Below the pieces are notes generated by a model, which saw only the letters and a program-made list of their open reading frames with translations, searched no databases and was not told where the DNA came from. A DNA stretch of 10,219 nt from an uncultured Spongiibacteraceae bacterium (GTDB lineage: Bacteria > Pseudomonadota > Gammaproteobacteria > Pseudomonadales > CAMLJR01), in NCBI GenBank assembly GCA_946480345.1, contig CAMLJR010000113.1:1-10219 (forward strand), read 5' to 3'. Positions 1 through 7,919 of the stretch are shown one piece after another. Within the stretch, counting starts at the first letter, position 1. The number at the start of each line of letters is the position of its first letter. The position numbers and the translations under genes were made by a program.

Positions 1-246
1 TATGAAGAACTGCAAAATGGTCGACAGCAGCGCAATCAGCAATTCCATGCACTCGAACAATTGCGCGATGAAATTATCGCTACGGGTTTACCGGCAATGG
101 AAAAGGTGCTGGCCGATTATCCGAATACCGATCGCCAGCATTTGCGGCAATTAATTACAGCAGCGGTGAAAGAACGCGAACAGCAAAAACCACCGGCGGC
201 CGCGCGAAAATTATTTCGCTATTTGCGCGAGCTGGCCGAACTCTAA
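1..246 (+). CDS. yjgA: DarP/YjgA (DUF615) ribosome-associated protein, C-terminal part
   Basis: The reading frame is open from the first base and ends at TAA 244-246, giving the last 81 residues; the start lies outside the window. The family (YjgA, renamed DarP) binds pre-50S particles and helps late assembly of the large ribosomal subunit. The E. coli protein is about 183 residues, so a little under half is seen. Recognition rests on the family's C-terminal signature: an LxxLRD helix, then DRQHLRQLI, then KERxxxKPP followed by FRYLRELAE at the very end, all close to E. coli YjgA. The segment is highly charged and helical, with no membrane segment. The gene converges with nit, whose stop is 29 bp away, and no clear terminator hairpin is visible between them. 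In Pseudomonas-type gene orders tldD lies here; it is missing. Confidence 0.93.
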   Translation, partial: YEELQNGRQQRNQQFHALEQLRDEIIATGLPAMEKVLADYPNTDRQHLRQLITAAVKEREQQKPPAAARKLFRYLRELAEL

Positions 247-275
247 TCGTTACAACGCAATCATTCCGAAATCGT

Positions 276-1166
276 TTACTCGGGCTTAGGCGAGATCGAA
301 AACTTGCGATGCTGCATCACCGGCATTGCGCGTCGCTCGTTGTGCAATTTATTGAGATCAATTTCGGCGCTGACGACACACTCACCGAATCCCACTTCCG
401 CCAATACCTCGCCCCAGCTGTCGATAATCACCGAGCCGCCCGACGTGTGGCGCTTTGACGAATGTTGTCCGCCCTGATTCGCGCCGATCAAATAACACTG
501 CGTTTCGATCGCGCGTGCCCGCAATAACGGCAACCAATGCGCGAGGCCGGTTTTGCGCGTGAATGCGGAGGGCAGCACGATAATTTCCGCGCCCTGTTCG
601 CGCAGTAATTGAAATAATTCGGGAAAGCGCAAGTCGTAGCAGACCGCGATGCCAACGCAACCGTACCGCGTTGGCACAGTGACAACCTCGGTGCCTGGTT
701 GATACGAATCGGACTCGCGGTAGCTGCCCTGCTTATCGCCGACATCCACATCGAATAAATGCATTTTGTCGTAACGTGCAACTTCATTGCCGCTGTCGTC
801 GTAAACGAAACACGCGGCGCGCGGACGTTGCGGATCGTGATCCAGCACCGGTACCGTACCACCGACGATCCATACGCGATGCAGTTTCGCCTGAGCAGCG
901 AGAAATGTACGCACACGCGGTTGCGATCCGGCTTCGTTAGCGCCGAGTTGTTTTTGTTCGCTCCCGAGAAATAAAGCGAATGCTTCGGGCAGCACAATTA
1001 ATTTCGCGCCGGCATTCGCAGCTTGTGCAATTAATTTTTCCGCGTTCGCCAAATTCGTTTCAAGGTCGGCACCGGAAATCATCTGCACCGCCGCCACACT
1101 GATTTTGCTCACGGCCGTAGGTTTGTTCGTGGCAATAGGTTTGTTCGTGGCAGCAGGTTTGCTCAT
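276..1166 (-). CDS. Nitrilase-family carbon-nitrogen hydrolase (Nit1/YbeM-like amidase)
   Basis: This 296-residue cytosolic amidase of the nitrilase superfamily shows the full Glu-Lys-Cys triad: E61 in VLPEAF, K134 in YDKMHLFDV and C176 in AVCYDLRFPEL. The KMHLFDVD and CYDLRFPEL signatures are those of the Nit1/Nit2 branch. Known members hydrolyse deaminated glutathione to 2-oxoglutarate and Cys-Gly, so metabolite repair is the likely role; the substrate is inferred. The ATG at 1166 overlaps the yhdP stop as ATGA, and an AAGGAA Shine-Dalgarno (1175-1180) sits 8 nt upstream, which supports this start and translational coupling. The first 18 residues (MSKPAA, TNKPIA, TNKPTA) come from an 18-bp tandem repeat and are not part of the usual fold, which begins near KISVAAVQM. 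V19 is a GTG (1110-1112) followed by Ser-Lys like the real start, but no Shine-Dalgarno precedes it. This is the last gene of the mreB-nit operon. Confidence 0.92.
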   Translation of the reverse strand: MSKPAATNKPIATNKPTAVSKISVAAVQMISGADLETNLANAEKLIAQAANAGAKLIVLPEAFALFLGSEQKQLGANEAGSQPRVRTFLAAQAKLHRVWIVGGTVPVLDHDPQRPRAACFVYDDSGNEVARYDKMHLFDVDVGDKQGSYRESDSYQPGTEVVTVPTRYGCVGIAVCYDLRFPELFQLLREQGAEIIVLPSAFTRKTGLAHWLPLLRARAIETQCYLIGANQGGQHSSKRHTSGGSVIIDSWGEVLAEVGFGECVVSAEIDLNKLHNERRAMPVMQHRKFSISPKPE

Positions 1167-1171
1167 GGCAA
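1118..1171. repeat. 18-bp tandem triplication at the yhdP/nit junction
   Basis: Three direct 18-bp units run from 1118-1135, 1136-1153 and 1154-1171. The first two differ at one base; the third matches the first at 15 of 18. The third unit contains the ATGA overlap (nit start, yhdP stop). The other two carry ACGA at the same point and are read as nit codons 7-18. A fourth, weaker copy (about 10 of 18) follows at 1100-1117 and carries GTGAGC in the start position. Because 18 is a multiple of 3, the duplication lengthens the Nit N-terminus in frame. Confidence 0.85.
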
Positions 1172-4100
1172 TTGTTCCTTGGATGCCGACTGTTCGGTCG
1201 CAGGCGAAGATTCGGTCGATTGCGCGGGCTCATTCGATTTCTGCGGCAATTTATCGTCGAACACGCGACGTAATTTGACTTGCGGATCAGCCCACGGACC
1301 GGTCACCGCATACGACGCACTGGCAAAACGATCGACCTGATCTTCGAACACTTTACTCGCAACATAAACGCCCGCCGCCACCGGCAAGCCCGCCGCAAGC
1401 GCGGCAACCCAGGGTAAATTACTGGCGACCGGCAACGTTGCCACTAACTCCATGTCGGTTTGATCGCTATTGAAATCGATAGTGCCTGCGAGCCGGAAAC
1501 GACTTCCGGGGCTTTTGATTTCGAACGGTTCCGCCGTGGCGAGCACGCCATCGCGAATTACGAAGCCTCCGCGCATGTCGTCGAAGCTGACGCCATTTTT
1601 AAATACGTCGGAGAAATCCAGTTGCAGACGACGCAGGAAATTCGCGAAGTTAAATACGCCGACAACTTTCAGCGCACCGGTGGCCGATGATGACGCTTTC
1701 AGAAAGCGTCCATCATCCACACGCAGCTCCGCCTTACCTTCAGCGAGCACAAATTTGAATTCATCCGGTCGACCCGGCCACGCCAGCTCGATGTCGGCGC
1801 GACCGTGCTTCGACGTCAGTACTGGTTCGTAGCGCCAACGCTGCAGCGGCTCGCGAATATCGTCGACGATCAGCCGGCCGTTAAATTCGCTTCGATGCTC
1901 GCCGTTGCGTCTGGTCCAGCGCAGACTCGCCGGCGTATCGCCGCGCGGGACTATCGCCACACCGCGCACGCTGCCGTTTATTTGCTGCAACAACATGCCA
2001 TCCGGCAATGGTCGAACCTGGAGATCGAGCCAGCCGATTTCTTCACCGCCGCGCCACAGCCGATTGACGCGTACATTCATCGCGATCACTTGCGATGGAT
2101 CGATTTGCTCGAGATTCGATGGTACCGCTGCGGCTACGGCATCCGCCTTTTTTGGCGCCGGTAGATGCACGTAATCGAATTGCAAACGCCACGGCTCGAT
2201 AGTGTCGTCCGGCACTCTGATCGTGCCGGCGAGCTGTTGCGAGCGCAGCCGTATTTGCCAACTGGTGGCATCGCGCTGCGCCGAAGCAACGACATCGCGC
2301 AAGCTTTGGCCGACGACCGCGACATTGCCAATTTGTAAATCACGTATTTGCAACGCGAGCGCTGGATCGGCAATCGAGGATGCCGTTCCGCCGATTTGCG
2401 GTTGCGGTTGCGGTTGCGGTTGCGGTTGCGGTTGCGGTTGCGGTTGCGGTTGCGGTTGCGAAAAAATATTGCGCCATGCGCCGAGATCCAGTTCAGCGAT
2501 GCGCCCCGTTACCAGCATATGGCCGGTGACAAATGTATTTTTGCCGGTGCGACCCAATCGCAACACACCCGCATCCAATTCTTGTTCATCATCCCAGCGC
2601 AAACGCAGATCGGCTTTGTCACCGAGTTCGGCGTATATCTGCCGCTGCGCGCCGAGCGCCATTCCAACATGTAACGGCAATACTTCACCCGCCTGTTTCG
2701 CGTAGGGGGGCGGCAATGTGAATTCCACCCCCTGCAAATCCGAACGCACCTCCAAGCTGCTGTTTTCGCCTGCAAGATGCAGCGTGGCATCGAAAGGCGT
2801 TTGGCCATTTGCATGCGCGAATAGCGGTTGCTGCAACCAATCCTGCAAATCCGCCATGCCGATGTGGCCGCGCGCCTGAATATCGATATTGCCATCGGCC
2901 GCGGTGATCAATTTTGCGGTGACGGGTTTGTCGTACCATTTCGCGACAATGGCATCGGATCGCAATCCACCGTCGCTGCGATATTGCAGCGGACCGCGCA
3001 CATCCTTCAGCACAATGCGCTCCGTGCCCAACGTTAATTCACCAGGACCCAACTCTGCATCGACCGCAATTTGATGCGCGCGCGTTCCACTCAATGGAAT
3101 GCCTAAATCGAGCGTTGCGTGAGCACCGCCTTTCCAGCGCCACTTATCGAGTGTCGCGCCGACACGCTGTCGCAGCGGGCTTTCGCGCAGCACGCGCAAT
3201 ACATCGTCGCCGCTGCCTTGCGCCGAACCTCGCACAGTGAGCCAACTACCTTCTTCGGGATGATGTAATTCGACATTGATATCGCGCAGCGCGACACGAT
3301 TGAACATGCGCGCCGATGGACTTTCGACCAGCAGATCGCCATCGTCGACCCACACCTTCGCTTGCAAGTCGTGCAGCGCTGGCCAATCCGGCTGAAATTT
3401 CAATTCGGCATCGTGTACATCAAGGAATAACTGCACCGTGTTATTCGCGCGATCGTTGGCGAGCAGCGAGCCGCGATAAATAAATCCGCCGCTCGGCAAC
3501 GCGCCGCCGCGAATCGATTGCCGAAGCCAGTCGAGCAGGCTGGGTTGCAATGTGTACGGAATAAATAAATCGCGATATTGCGCCGCTGAATTTTGCAAAC
3601 CGACCATCAACGTCATCAGCGGTTTGCTGGCGCGATGCACCGGTAGATCGAGCGCGAACTGCGCGGTGGCAGTGCCCGCATCGCCACGCACCGGCATCGG
3701 TCCGCTATTAACCAGAATATGTTCGCCGTCGATCAGCCAGCGCACTTGCCCGCGCACCCCGTCGAATTTCAACGGCTGGCGATACACATTCGGAAATGTC
3801 ATCGCGAAATTTTCGCTGACCAGATCGACACGACCATCGCGCAGCCCCATATCCAGATAGCCGGTGACACCGCTGGCACCGGGTGCGCCCTGCCACGGCT
3901 GCACATCGATCTGGTCGAGCTGCGCGCGCAATCGCAGTTGCTCTTTTCCGTCGGCGGTGAAGGGAAGATCGATATGCAAATTACGCAGCGTACCCGCTGG
4001 CGCTAATGCAGCGAGCGGTTTGCGCATGCTGTCGGCCAATTGCGGATCGGCAAGCAAGCTATCGCGCAGAACATTTAACGCGAGCTCGGGCATAGCCAAA

Positions 4101-5128
4101 TGCAGCTGCTGCGGCACGGCTTTCGTCAGGGCGATGGTCGTATGACGAAAATCTAACGGCGTCTGATTCCACTGTCCTTGCAGTTGCGACAGCCAGATAC
4201 GTTGCTGCCGCTCATCGCCGCGCCATAAGAACTGCGCGTGAATATTTTTGATCGGTGCAAAATTATCGCCGCCGAAACCGGCGATATCGAGCCACGGCAC
4301 GCCGACGTTGCCGCGCACTTCAATATCGCCATTGTTGCGGCGGTCGAGCCACGCTTCACCATCGATGCGGCCGTGTTGCAATTCGATACCAAATGTTTTT
4401 ATCGCCGGCAGCATCGGCGTCAAATCGACACCGCGAAATCCTGCATAACTACGCACGGAAAAATTATTGCCGCGCAGATCGCCATGCGTTTCGATTATCA
4501 ATGTCACCGGCGCGCCGCCTTGCGCGAAGGTCATGGCGAGATTGAGTCGGCGGAATTCACCCGCGCGCTGCAATCGCATCGCTTGTCCGTCCAGTTGCGC
4601 GCTGCCGCCGGAGAAGAACCGAAGATTGATGCGCGTATTGCTTAGATTGGCGCGATAGATCGCGGCAAGCAGATTACGCAGTGGCTGCAATTCAATTTGT
4701 TTCGATGAAACAAAACCCGGCAAATGCCACCGGCCGAGCGGCGCCTCCTCCAATTGCAGTGCGACGCCATCGCCCTTTAATTCACTGATCGCCAATGTGC
4801 GCGCCGCGATGCTGCGAAAAATACCAAGCCGCAACTCTGCATGGCGAATATGCAAAATGACTTGTTCAGGTTTTTGCGGATTACGTAGACGCAAATCGTC
4901 GATAACGAAATACGGCGATAAATGCTGCCACCGCCCCGATAGATGGCCGACGCTGAAATGCAGCCCCGTGCGCTTATTCAGCAGATCGACAATTTGCTGC
5001 CGATTGTCTTCGACATACGGAATGTAATAACGCCCCAGACTCACCACCGACGCGAATAGAAGCACCGCGCTGACCAGTACGGTCCATAGCAGGCGATTGA
5101 TCCAGATTAATGTCGTGCGCGATTGCAT
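1163..5128 (-). CDS. yhdP: YhdP, AsmA-like envelope phospholipid transport protein
   Basis: This 1321-residue protein is slightly longer than E. coli YhdP (about 1266). A single N-terminal membrane helix (about residues 8-28, LLWTVLVSAVLLFASVVSLG) anchors it in the inner membrane. The rest is a periplasmic, beta-rich AsmA/DUF3971 groove with a conserved C-terminal block (about 1238-1280: LPWVAALAAGLPVAAGVYVASK, then FEDQVDRFASASYAVTGPW). The family, with TamB and YdbH, bridges the periplasm and moves phospholipid to the outer membrane. Two features look unusual: a Gln-(Pro-Gln)10 tract at residues 891-911, and a low-complexity Ser/Glu/Gln-rich tail over the last 30 or so residues. The ATG at 5128 is chosen because the basic segment before the helix follows it directly; the Shine-Dalgarno is weak. 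The gene is separated from rng by 172 bp with a large palindrome, and its stop overlaps the nit start. Confidence 0.95.
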   Translation of the reverse strand: MQSRTTLIWINRLLWTVLVSAVLLFASVVSLGRYYIPYVEDNRQQIVDLLNKRTGLHFSVGHLSGRWQHLSPYFVIDDLRLRNPQKPEQVILHIRHAELRLGIFRSIAARTLAISELKGDGVALQLEEAPLGRWHLPGFVSSKQIELQPLRNLLAAIYRANLSNTRINLRFFSGGSAQLDGQAMRLQRAGEFRRLNLAMTFAQGGAPVTLIIETHGDLRGNNFSVRSYAGFRGVDLTPMLPAIKTFGIELQHGRIDGEAWLDRRNNGDIEVRGNVGVPWLDIAGFGGDNFAPIKNIHAQFLWRGDERQQRIWLSQLQGQWNQTPLDFRHTTIALTKAVPQQLHLAMPELALNVLRDSLLADPQLADSMRKPLAALAPAGTLRNLHIDLPFTADGKEQLRLRAQLDQIDVQPWQGAPGASGVTGYLDMGLRDGRVDLVSENFAMTFPNVYRQPLKFDGVRGQVRWLIDGEHILVNSGPMPVRGDAGTATAQFALDLPVHRASKPLMTLMVGLQNSAAQYRDLFIPYTLQPSLLDWLRQSIRGGALPSGGFIYRGSLLANDRANNTVQLFLDVHDAELKFQPDWPALHDLQAKVWVDDGDLLVESPSARMFNRVALRDINVELHHPEEGSWLTVRGSAQGSGDDVLRVLRESPLRQRVGATLDKWRWKGGAHATLDLGIPLSGTRAHQIAVDAELGPGELTLGTERIVLKDVRGPLQYRSDGGLRSDAIVAKWYDKPVTAKLITAADGNIDIQARGHIGMADLQDWLQQPLFAHANGQTPFDATLHLAGENSSLEVRSDLQGVEFTLPPPYAKQAGEVLPLHVGMALGAQRQIYAELGDKADLRLRWDDEQELDAGVLRLGRTGKNTFVTGHMLVTGRIAELDLGAWRNIFSQPQPQPQPQPQPQPQPQPQPQIGGTASSIADPALALQIRDLQIGNVAVVGQSLRDVVASAQRDATSWQIRLRSQQLAGTIRVPDDTIEPWRLQFDYVHLPAPKKADAVAAAVPSNLEQIDPSQVIAMNVRVNRLWRGGEEIGWLDLQVRPLPDGMLLQQINGSVRGVAIVPRGDTPASLRWTRRNGEHRSEFNGRLIVDDIREPLQRWRYEPVLTSKHGRADIELAWPGRPDEFKFVLAEGKAELRVDDGRFLKASSSATGALKVVGVFNFANFLRRLQLDFSDVFKNGVSFDDMRGGFVIRDGVLATAEPFEIKSPGSRFRLAGTIDFNSDQTDMELVATLPVASNLPWVAALAAGLPVAAGVYVASKVFEDQVDRFASASYAVTGPWADPQVKLRRVFDDKLPQKSNEPAQSTESSPATEQSASKEQLP
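2396..2460. repeat. Hexanucleotide microsatellite encoding (Pro-Gln)10 in YhdP
   Basis: Ten perfect copies of GTTGCG run from 2401 to 2460, preceded by a partial copy at 2396-2400. On the coding (minus) strand this reads CAA(CCGCAA)10, that is Gln followed by ten Pro-Gln pairs, at YhdP residues 891-911. The unit is two codons, so copy-number change alters linker length without a frameshift. The perfect conservation, including codon choice, suggests recent expansion by slippage. Confidence 0.95.
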
Positions 5129-5172
5129 TTAACGGCTCGCAAATGGAGGCTGGTAGCCATATCACCGGTCGC

Positions 5173-5269
5173 GATACCGCTGCGCCTTTCCGGACACGCG
5201 GCAAGTATGTCCCTATAGCTCGTCAGCGACATCCCTGTCGCTGACGGTCCTGAAAGACGCAGCGGTATC
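5173..5269. repeat. Composite palindrome in the rng-yhdP spacer, REP-like
   Basis: Outer arms of 23 nt (5173-5195 and 5247-5269) are inverted repeats matching at 21 of 23 positions; on the minus-strand RNA one mismatch becomes a G-U pair. Nested directly beside the right arm is a perfect 11-bp hairpin (5221-5231 with 5236-5246, loop TCCC). The remaining 25 nt (5196-5220) hold a weak small hairpin around AGTAT and ATAGCT. The result is a cloverleaf-like fold filling most of the 172-bp spacer. No U tract follows on the minus strand, so it is not a classic intrinsic terminator. The shape resembles dispersed intergenic repeats of the REP/BIME kind; I infer that, and it needs genome-wide copies to confirm. 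Confidence 0.8.
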
Positions 5270-5300
5270 ACGCCCTTACTCCGAGCAATTCATGTTGCGG

Positions 5301-6791
5301 TTAAAGCAAAACCACATCGAACTGCTCCTGCGAATACATCACTTCGACCTGGAATTGAATCGTTTTGCCGAGATGCACTTCGAGATCGGCGACGATATGC
5401 GAATCCTCATCGAGCAGACGATCAACGACTTCCTGCGATGCGAGCACGAGTAATTTATCGTTATCGTACATGCGCGCTTCGCGCAGAATTTCGCGAAAGA
5501 TTTCGTAGCACACGGTTTCCGGCGATTTCAGCGAACCGCGGCCTTCGCACACCGGACATGGCACACACAGCACGTGACCGAGACTTTCGCGCGTGCGCTT
5601 GCGCGTCATTTCGACGAGGCCTAATTCCGATACGCCGGTAATGCTGGTTTTCGCGTAATCGCGCTCCATTGCTTTTTCAAACGTGCGCAACACCTGCCGG
5701 CGATGCTCGGGATCTTTCATATCGATGAAATCGATAATGATGATGCCGCCGAGATTGCGTACGCGCAGTTGTCGCGCCAACGCCGTCGCCGCTTCGAGAT
5801 TGGTTTTGAAAATCGTCTCTTCGAGATTGCGATGCCCGACAAACGCGCCGGTATTTACATCGACCGTCGTCATCGCTTCGGTTTGATCGATGATCAGATA
5901 GCCACCCGATTTCAATTCGACTTTGCGACCGAGCGCTTTTTGAATTTCGGTTTCGAGACCGTATAAATCGAATAGAGGGCGATCGCTTTTATACAGCTCG
6001 ATGCGTTCGCAAATTTCCGGAATGTAATCGCGTGCGAATGCTTCGACGCGCGGATAATTCGCCGCGGAATCGATGCGGATTTTTTCGAGACCGGGGCGCA
6101 CCATATCGCGCATCGTGCGCAGAAACAGCGGCAGGTCTTCGTAAATGATCGCGGGCGCGCTGAGCGTATCGATACGTTCACGCAGAGCCCGCCAGAGCTT
6201 TTTCAAAAAGCGGATATCGGCGAGAAATTCGGGCTCGCCCGCACCCTCGGCAACGGTGCGAATAATAAAGCCGCCAGCGTTTTGCATGCCTTCGGCTTCG
6301 ACGCAGGATTCCAGCAGCGCTTTCAGCCGCGTGCGCTCGCTCTCATCCTCTATGCGTTGCGAAATACCAATATGCGCGGTCTGCGGCATGTACACCAGAA
6401 AGCGCGATGAAATCGATAAATGCGTGGTCAATCGCGCGCCCTTGGTGCCGAGCGGATCTTTGTTGACTTGCACCACCACCGACTGCCCTTCGCGCAGCAC
6501 GGTGCGAATATCCGGCGGCTCGATACCATTTCCCGCCGGGCGCTGCTCCATGCCGTCTTCGTCTTGCAGAAAAATATCCGACACATGCAGAAAACTGGCG
6601 CGATCGAGACCGATATCGATAAATGCCGCCTGCATACCGGGTAACACACGCGCGACGGTGCCTTTATAAATGTTGCCGACGATGCCTTTTGAGCGCTCGC
6701 GCTCAATGTAGATTTCCTGCAGTACACCGTTTTCAACGAGCGCCACACGCGTTTCGAGCGCGGTGATATTGATCAGGATTTCTTCATTCAT
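5301..6791 (-). CDS. rng: Ribonuclease G
   Basis: The protein has 496 residues; E. coli RNase G has 489. It is a single-strand-specific endoribonuclease that matures the 5' end of 16S rRNA and takes part in mRNA decay. An S1 domain lies at about residues 37-125 (GNIYKGTVARVLPGMQAAF). The RNase E/G catalytic region contains the two metal-binding aspartates: D311 in MTTVDVNTGAF and D354 in IIIIDFIDM. The Zn-link motif CPVC (C412, C415, followed by EGRG) joins subunits. The chain ends EQFDVVLL like the E. coli enzyme and lacks the long C-terminal degradosome scaffold of RNase E, which decides for RNase G. The start aligns with the family N-terminus (ILINITALETRVA); upstream is only a weak GGAA, 7 nt away. 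maf ends 24 nt upstream. Confidence 0.97.
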   Translation of the reverse strand: MNEEILINITALETRVALVENGVLQEIYIERERSKGIVGNIYKGTVARVLPGMQAAFIDIGLDRASFLHVSDIFLQDEDGMEQRPAGNGIEPPDIRTVLREGQSVVVQVNKDPLGTKGARLTTHLSISSRFLVYMPQTAHIGISQRIEDESERTRLKALLESCVEAEGMQNAGGFIIRTVAEGAGEPEFLADIRFLKKLWRALRERIDTLSAPAIIYEDLPLFLRTMRDMVRPGLEKIRIDSAANYPRVEAFARDYIPEICERIELYKSDRPLFDLYGLETEIQKALGRKVELKSGGYLIIDQTEAMTTVDVNTGAFVGHRNLEETIFKTNLEAATALARQLRVRNLGGIIIIDFIDMKDPEHRRQVLRTFEKAMERDYAKTSITGVSELGLVEMTRKRTRESLGHVLCVPCPVCEGRGSLKSPETVCYEIFREILREARMYDNDKLLVLASQEVVDRLLDEDSHIVADLEVHLGKTIQFQVEVMYSQEQFDVVLL

Positions 6792-6815
6792 CTAGCTATT
6801 CCATAAGGCCATAAA

Positions 6816-7394
6816 TTACTGTCCCATAAAACCATAAAGCCGCAGCAGTTCGGCGGTTTCAAACAGCGGCAGCCCGACTACGCCGCTATAGCTGCCGTCG
6901 ATACGCTCCACAAATGTCGCCGCGAATCCTTGAATACCGTAGGCACCCGCTTTATCGGCAGGTTCGCCGGTATTCCAATAACGCGCAATTTCATCGTCAT
7001 CGAGAGCGCGAAACCACACGCGCGTGCGGCTGATTCGTACTTGCTCGCTAACGCCATCGCAAATTGCAACGCCAGTCATCACATCGTGACTGCGCCCGGA
7101 TAGCCGCCGCAAAATCATCTGTGCATCAGCGGCATCGCTCGGTTTGCCGAGGATGTCGCCATCGACCACTACTGCGGTGTCCGCACCGAGCACCGGCGCG
7201 GCGGATAACCCCAGAATCGGCAACTGTCGCCAGCCGGCCGCCGCCTTTTCGCGCGCAAGCCGCTGCACATACTGCTCGGCGGGTTCGCCGGATCGCCGGC
7301 TTTCGTCGATCGATGCCGCCACGACTTGGTGCTGAACGCCAATCTGCGCGAGTAATTCGCGCCGACGCGGCGATTGCGAAGCGAGATAGAGCAT
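6816..7394 (-). CDS. maf: Maf/YhdE nucleoside triphosphate pyrophosphatase (dTTP/UTP type)
   Basis: This 192-residue Maf/HAM1-fold enzyme hydrolyses nucleoside triphosphates to monophosphate and pyrophosphate. Visible motifs are the N-terminal phosphate-binding ASQSPRRRELL (residues 5-15), GADTAVVVDGDILGKP (70-85, with D72 and K84), GRSHDVMTG (100-108) and DKAGAYGIQG (147-156). Location beside mreD and rng, and the length, match E. coli YhdE (197 residues), whose known preference is dTTP and UTP; the YceF paralogue (m7GTP) sits elsewhere. The family has been linked to septum inhibition and to removal of non-canonical nucleotides. The ATG at 7394 has AAGGA about 10 nt upstream and lies 38 nt after mreD, consistent with co-transcription. 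Confidence 0.95.
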   Translation of the reverse strand: MLYLASQSPRRRELLAQIGVQHQVVAASIDESRRSGEPAEQYVQRLAREKAAAGWRQLPILGLSAAPVLGADTAVVVDGDILGKPSDAADAQMILRRLSGRSHDVMTGVAICDGVSEQVRISRTRVWFRALDDDEIARYWNTGEPADKAGAYGIQGFAATFVERIDGSYSGVVGLPLFETAELLRLYGFMGQ

Positions 7395-7432
7395 TCGTTA
7401 GAGCATCCTTGGGATCGAGTGAACCGATAGCG

Positions 7433-7918
7433 TCAGGTGATCGCAAATTGTCGACGCACTTTGCGCAGCAACAGCATGACCGTCGGCCAGAGTAATGCGG
7501 ATACCAGGGCCGGCAGCAGAAACAACATCGTCGGCATGACCTTGGTAGTCAACGTCTGCACCCAGTGGCAGAGCAACTGGTTCAAGCCGACCAGCACGAA
7601 CACGATACCGGCCTGCTGCCAGCCGGCATACATTCGCATGCGTTGATAAAGAATCAGACCGAGATAGGCGATGATCGACAGCGCGAAGGCGTTTTCACCG
7701 AGCGGCGAACCTTCGACCAGATCGAGTACCAGCCCGGTAACGAACGCGCTGCCGATGCCGATCCGATGGGGCAATGCGATGACCCAGTAAATCAGCACCA
7801 TCGCCACCCACTCGGGCCGCGCCCAGCGCGCCCAGTCGGGCAGCGGAATGATGCTGAGCCAGAGTGCGATAGCGAGTGTGGCGAAAATGATCGGCCGACC
7901 GTTCGCTTGCACCGCCAT
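7433..7918 (-). CDS. mreD: Rod shape-determining membrane protein MreD
   Basis: This 161-residue integral inner-membrane protein is almost the same length as E. coli MreD (162). It is very hydrophobic, with about five membrane segments: near residues 9-26, 37-52, 57-69 leading into 76-91, 103-120 and 130-152. It carries the family signature LDLVEGSPLGENAFALSIIAYL (about 65-86). MreD is a partner of MreC and MreB in the Rod complex that directs lateral peptidoglycan synthesis with RodA and PBP2. The ATG at 7918 is 1 nt after the mreC stop (TAAC-ATG), so translation is probably coupled. A basic C-terminal tail (RKVRRQF) fits a cytoplasmic end. Confidence 0.95.
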   Translation of the reverse strand: MAVQANGRPIIFATLAIALWLSIIPLPDWARWARPEWVAMVLIYWVIALPHRIGIGSAFVTGLVLDLVEGSPLGENAFALSIIAYLGLILYQRMRMYAGWQQAGIVFVLVGLNQLLCHWVQTLTTKVMPTMLFLLPALVSALLWPTVMLLLRKVRRQFAIT

Positions 7919-7919
7919 G

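Noticed and set aside
2396..2460. Phase-variation switch in yhdP
   Set aside because: The repeat unit is 6 bp, so copy-number change cannot shift the frame; only linker length varies.
2202..2705. Long plus-strand open frame (167 codons) opposite yhdP with a Cys-Gly repeat
   Set aside because: It is the antisense shadow of the Pro-Gln hexamer repeat and the GC-rich yhdP coding strand; there is no recognisable domain, and yhdP is a clear family member.
5173..5269. Intrinsic terminator ending the mreB-rng transcript
   Set aside because: The stems are strong, but no run of U follows on the minus strand, so I describe it as a palindromic repeat.
5129..5300. Small gene or ncRNA in the rng-yhdP spacer
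   Set aside because: There is no coding frame with a start and Shine-Dalgarno; the palindrome explains most of the spacer, and I see no promoter or terminator pair for a separate RNA.
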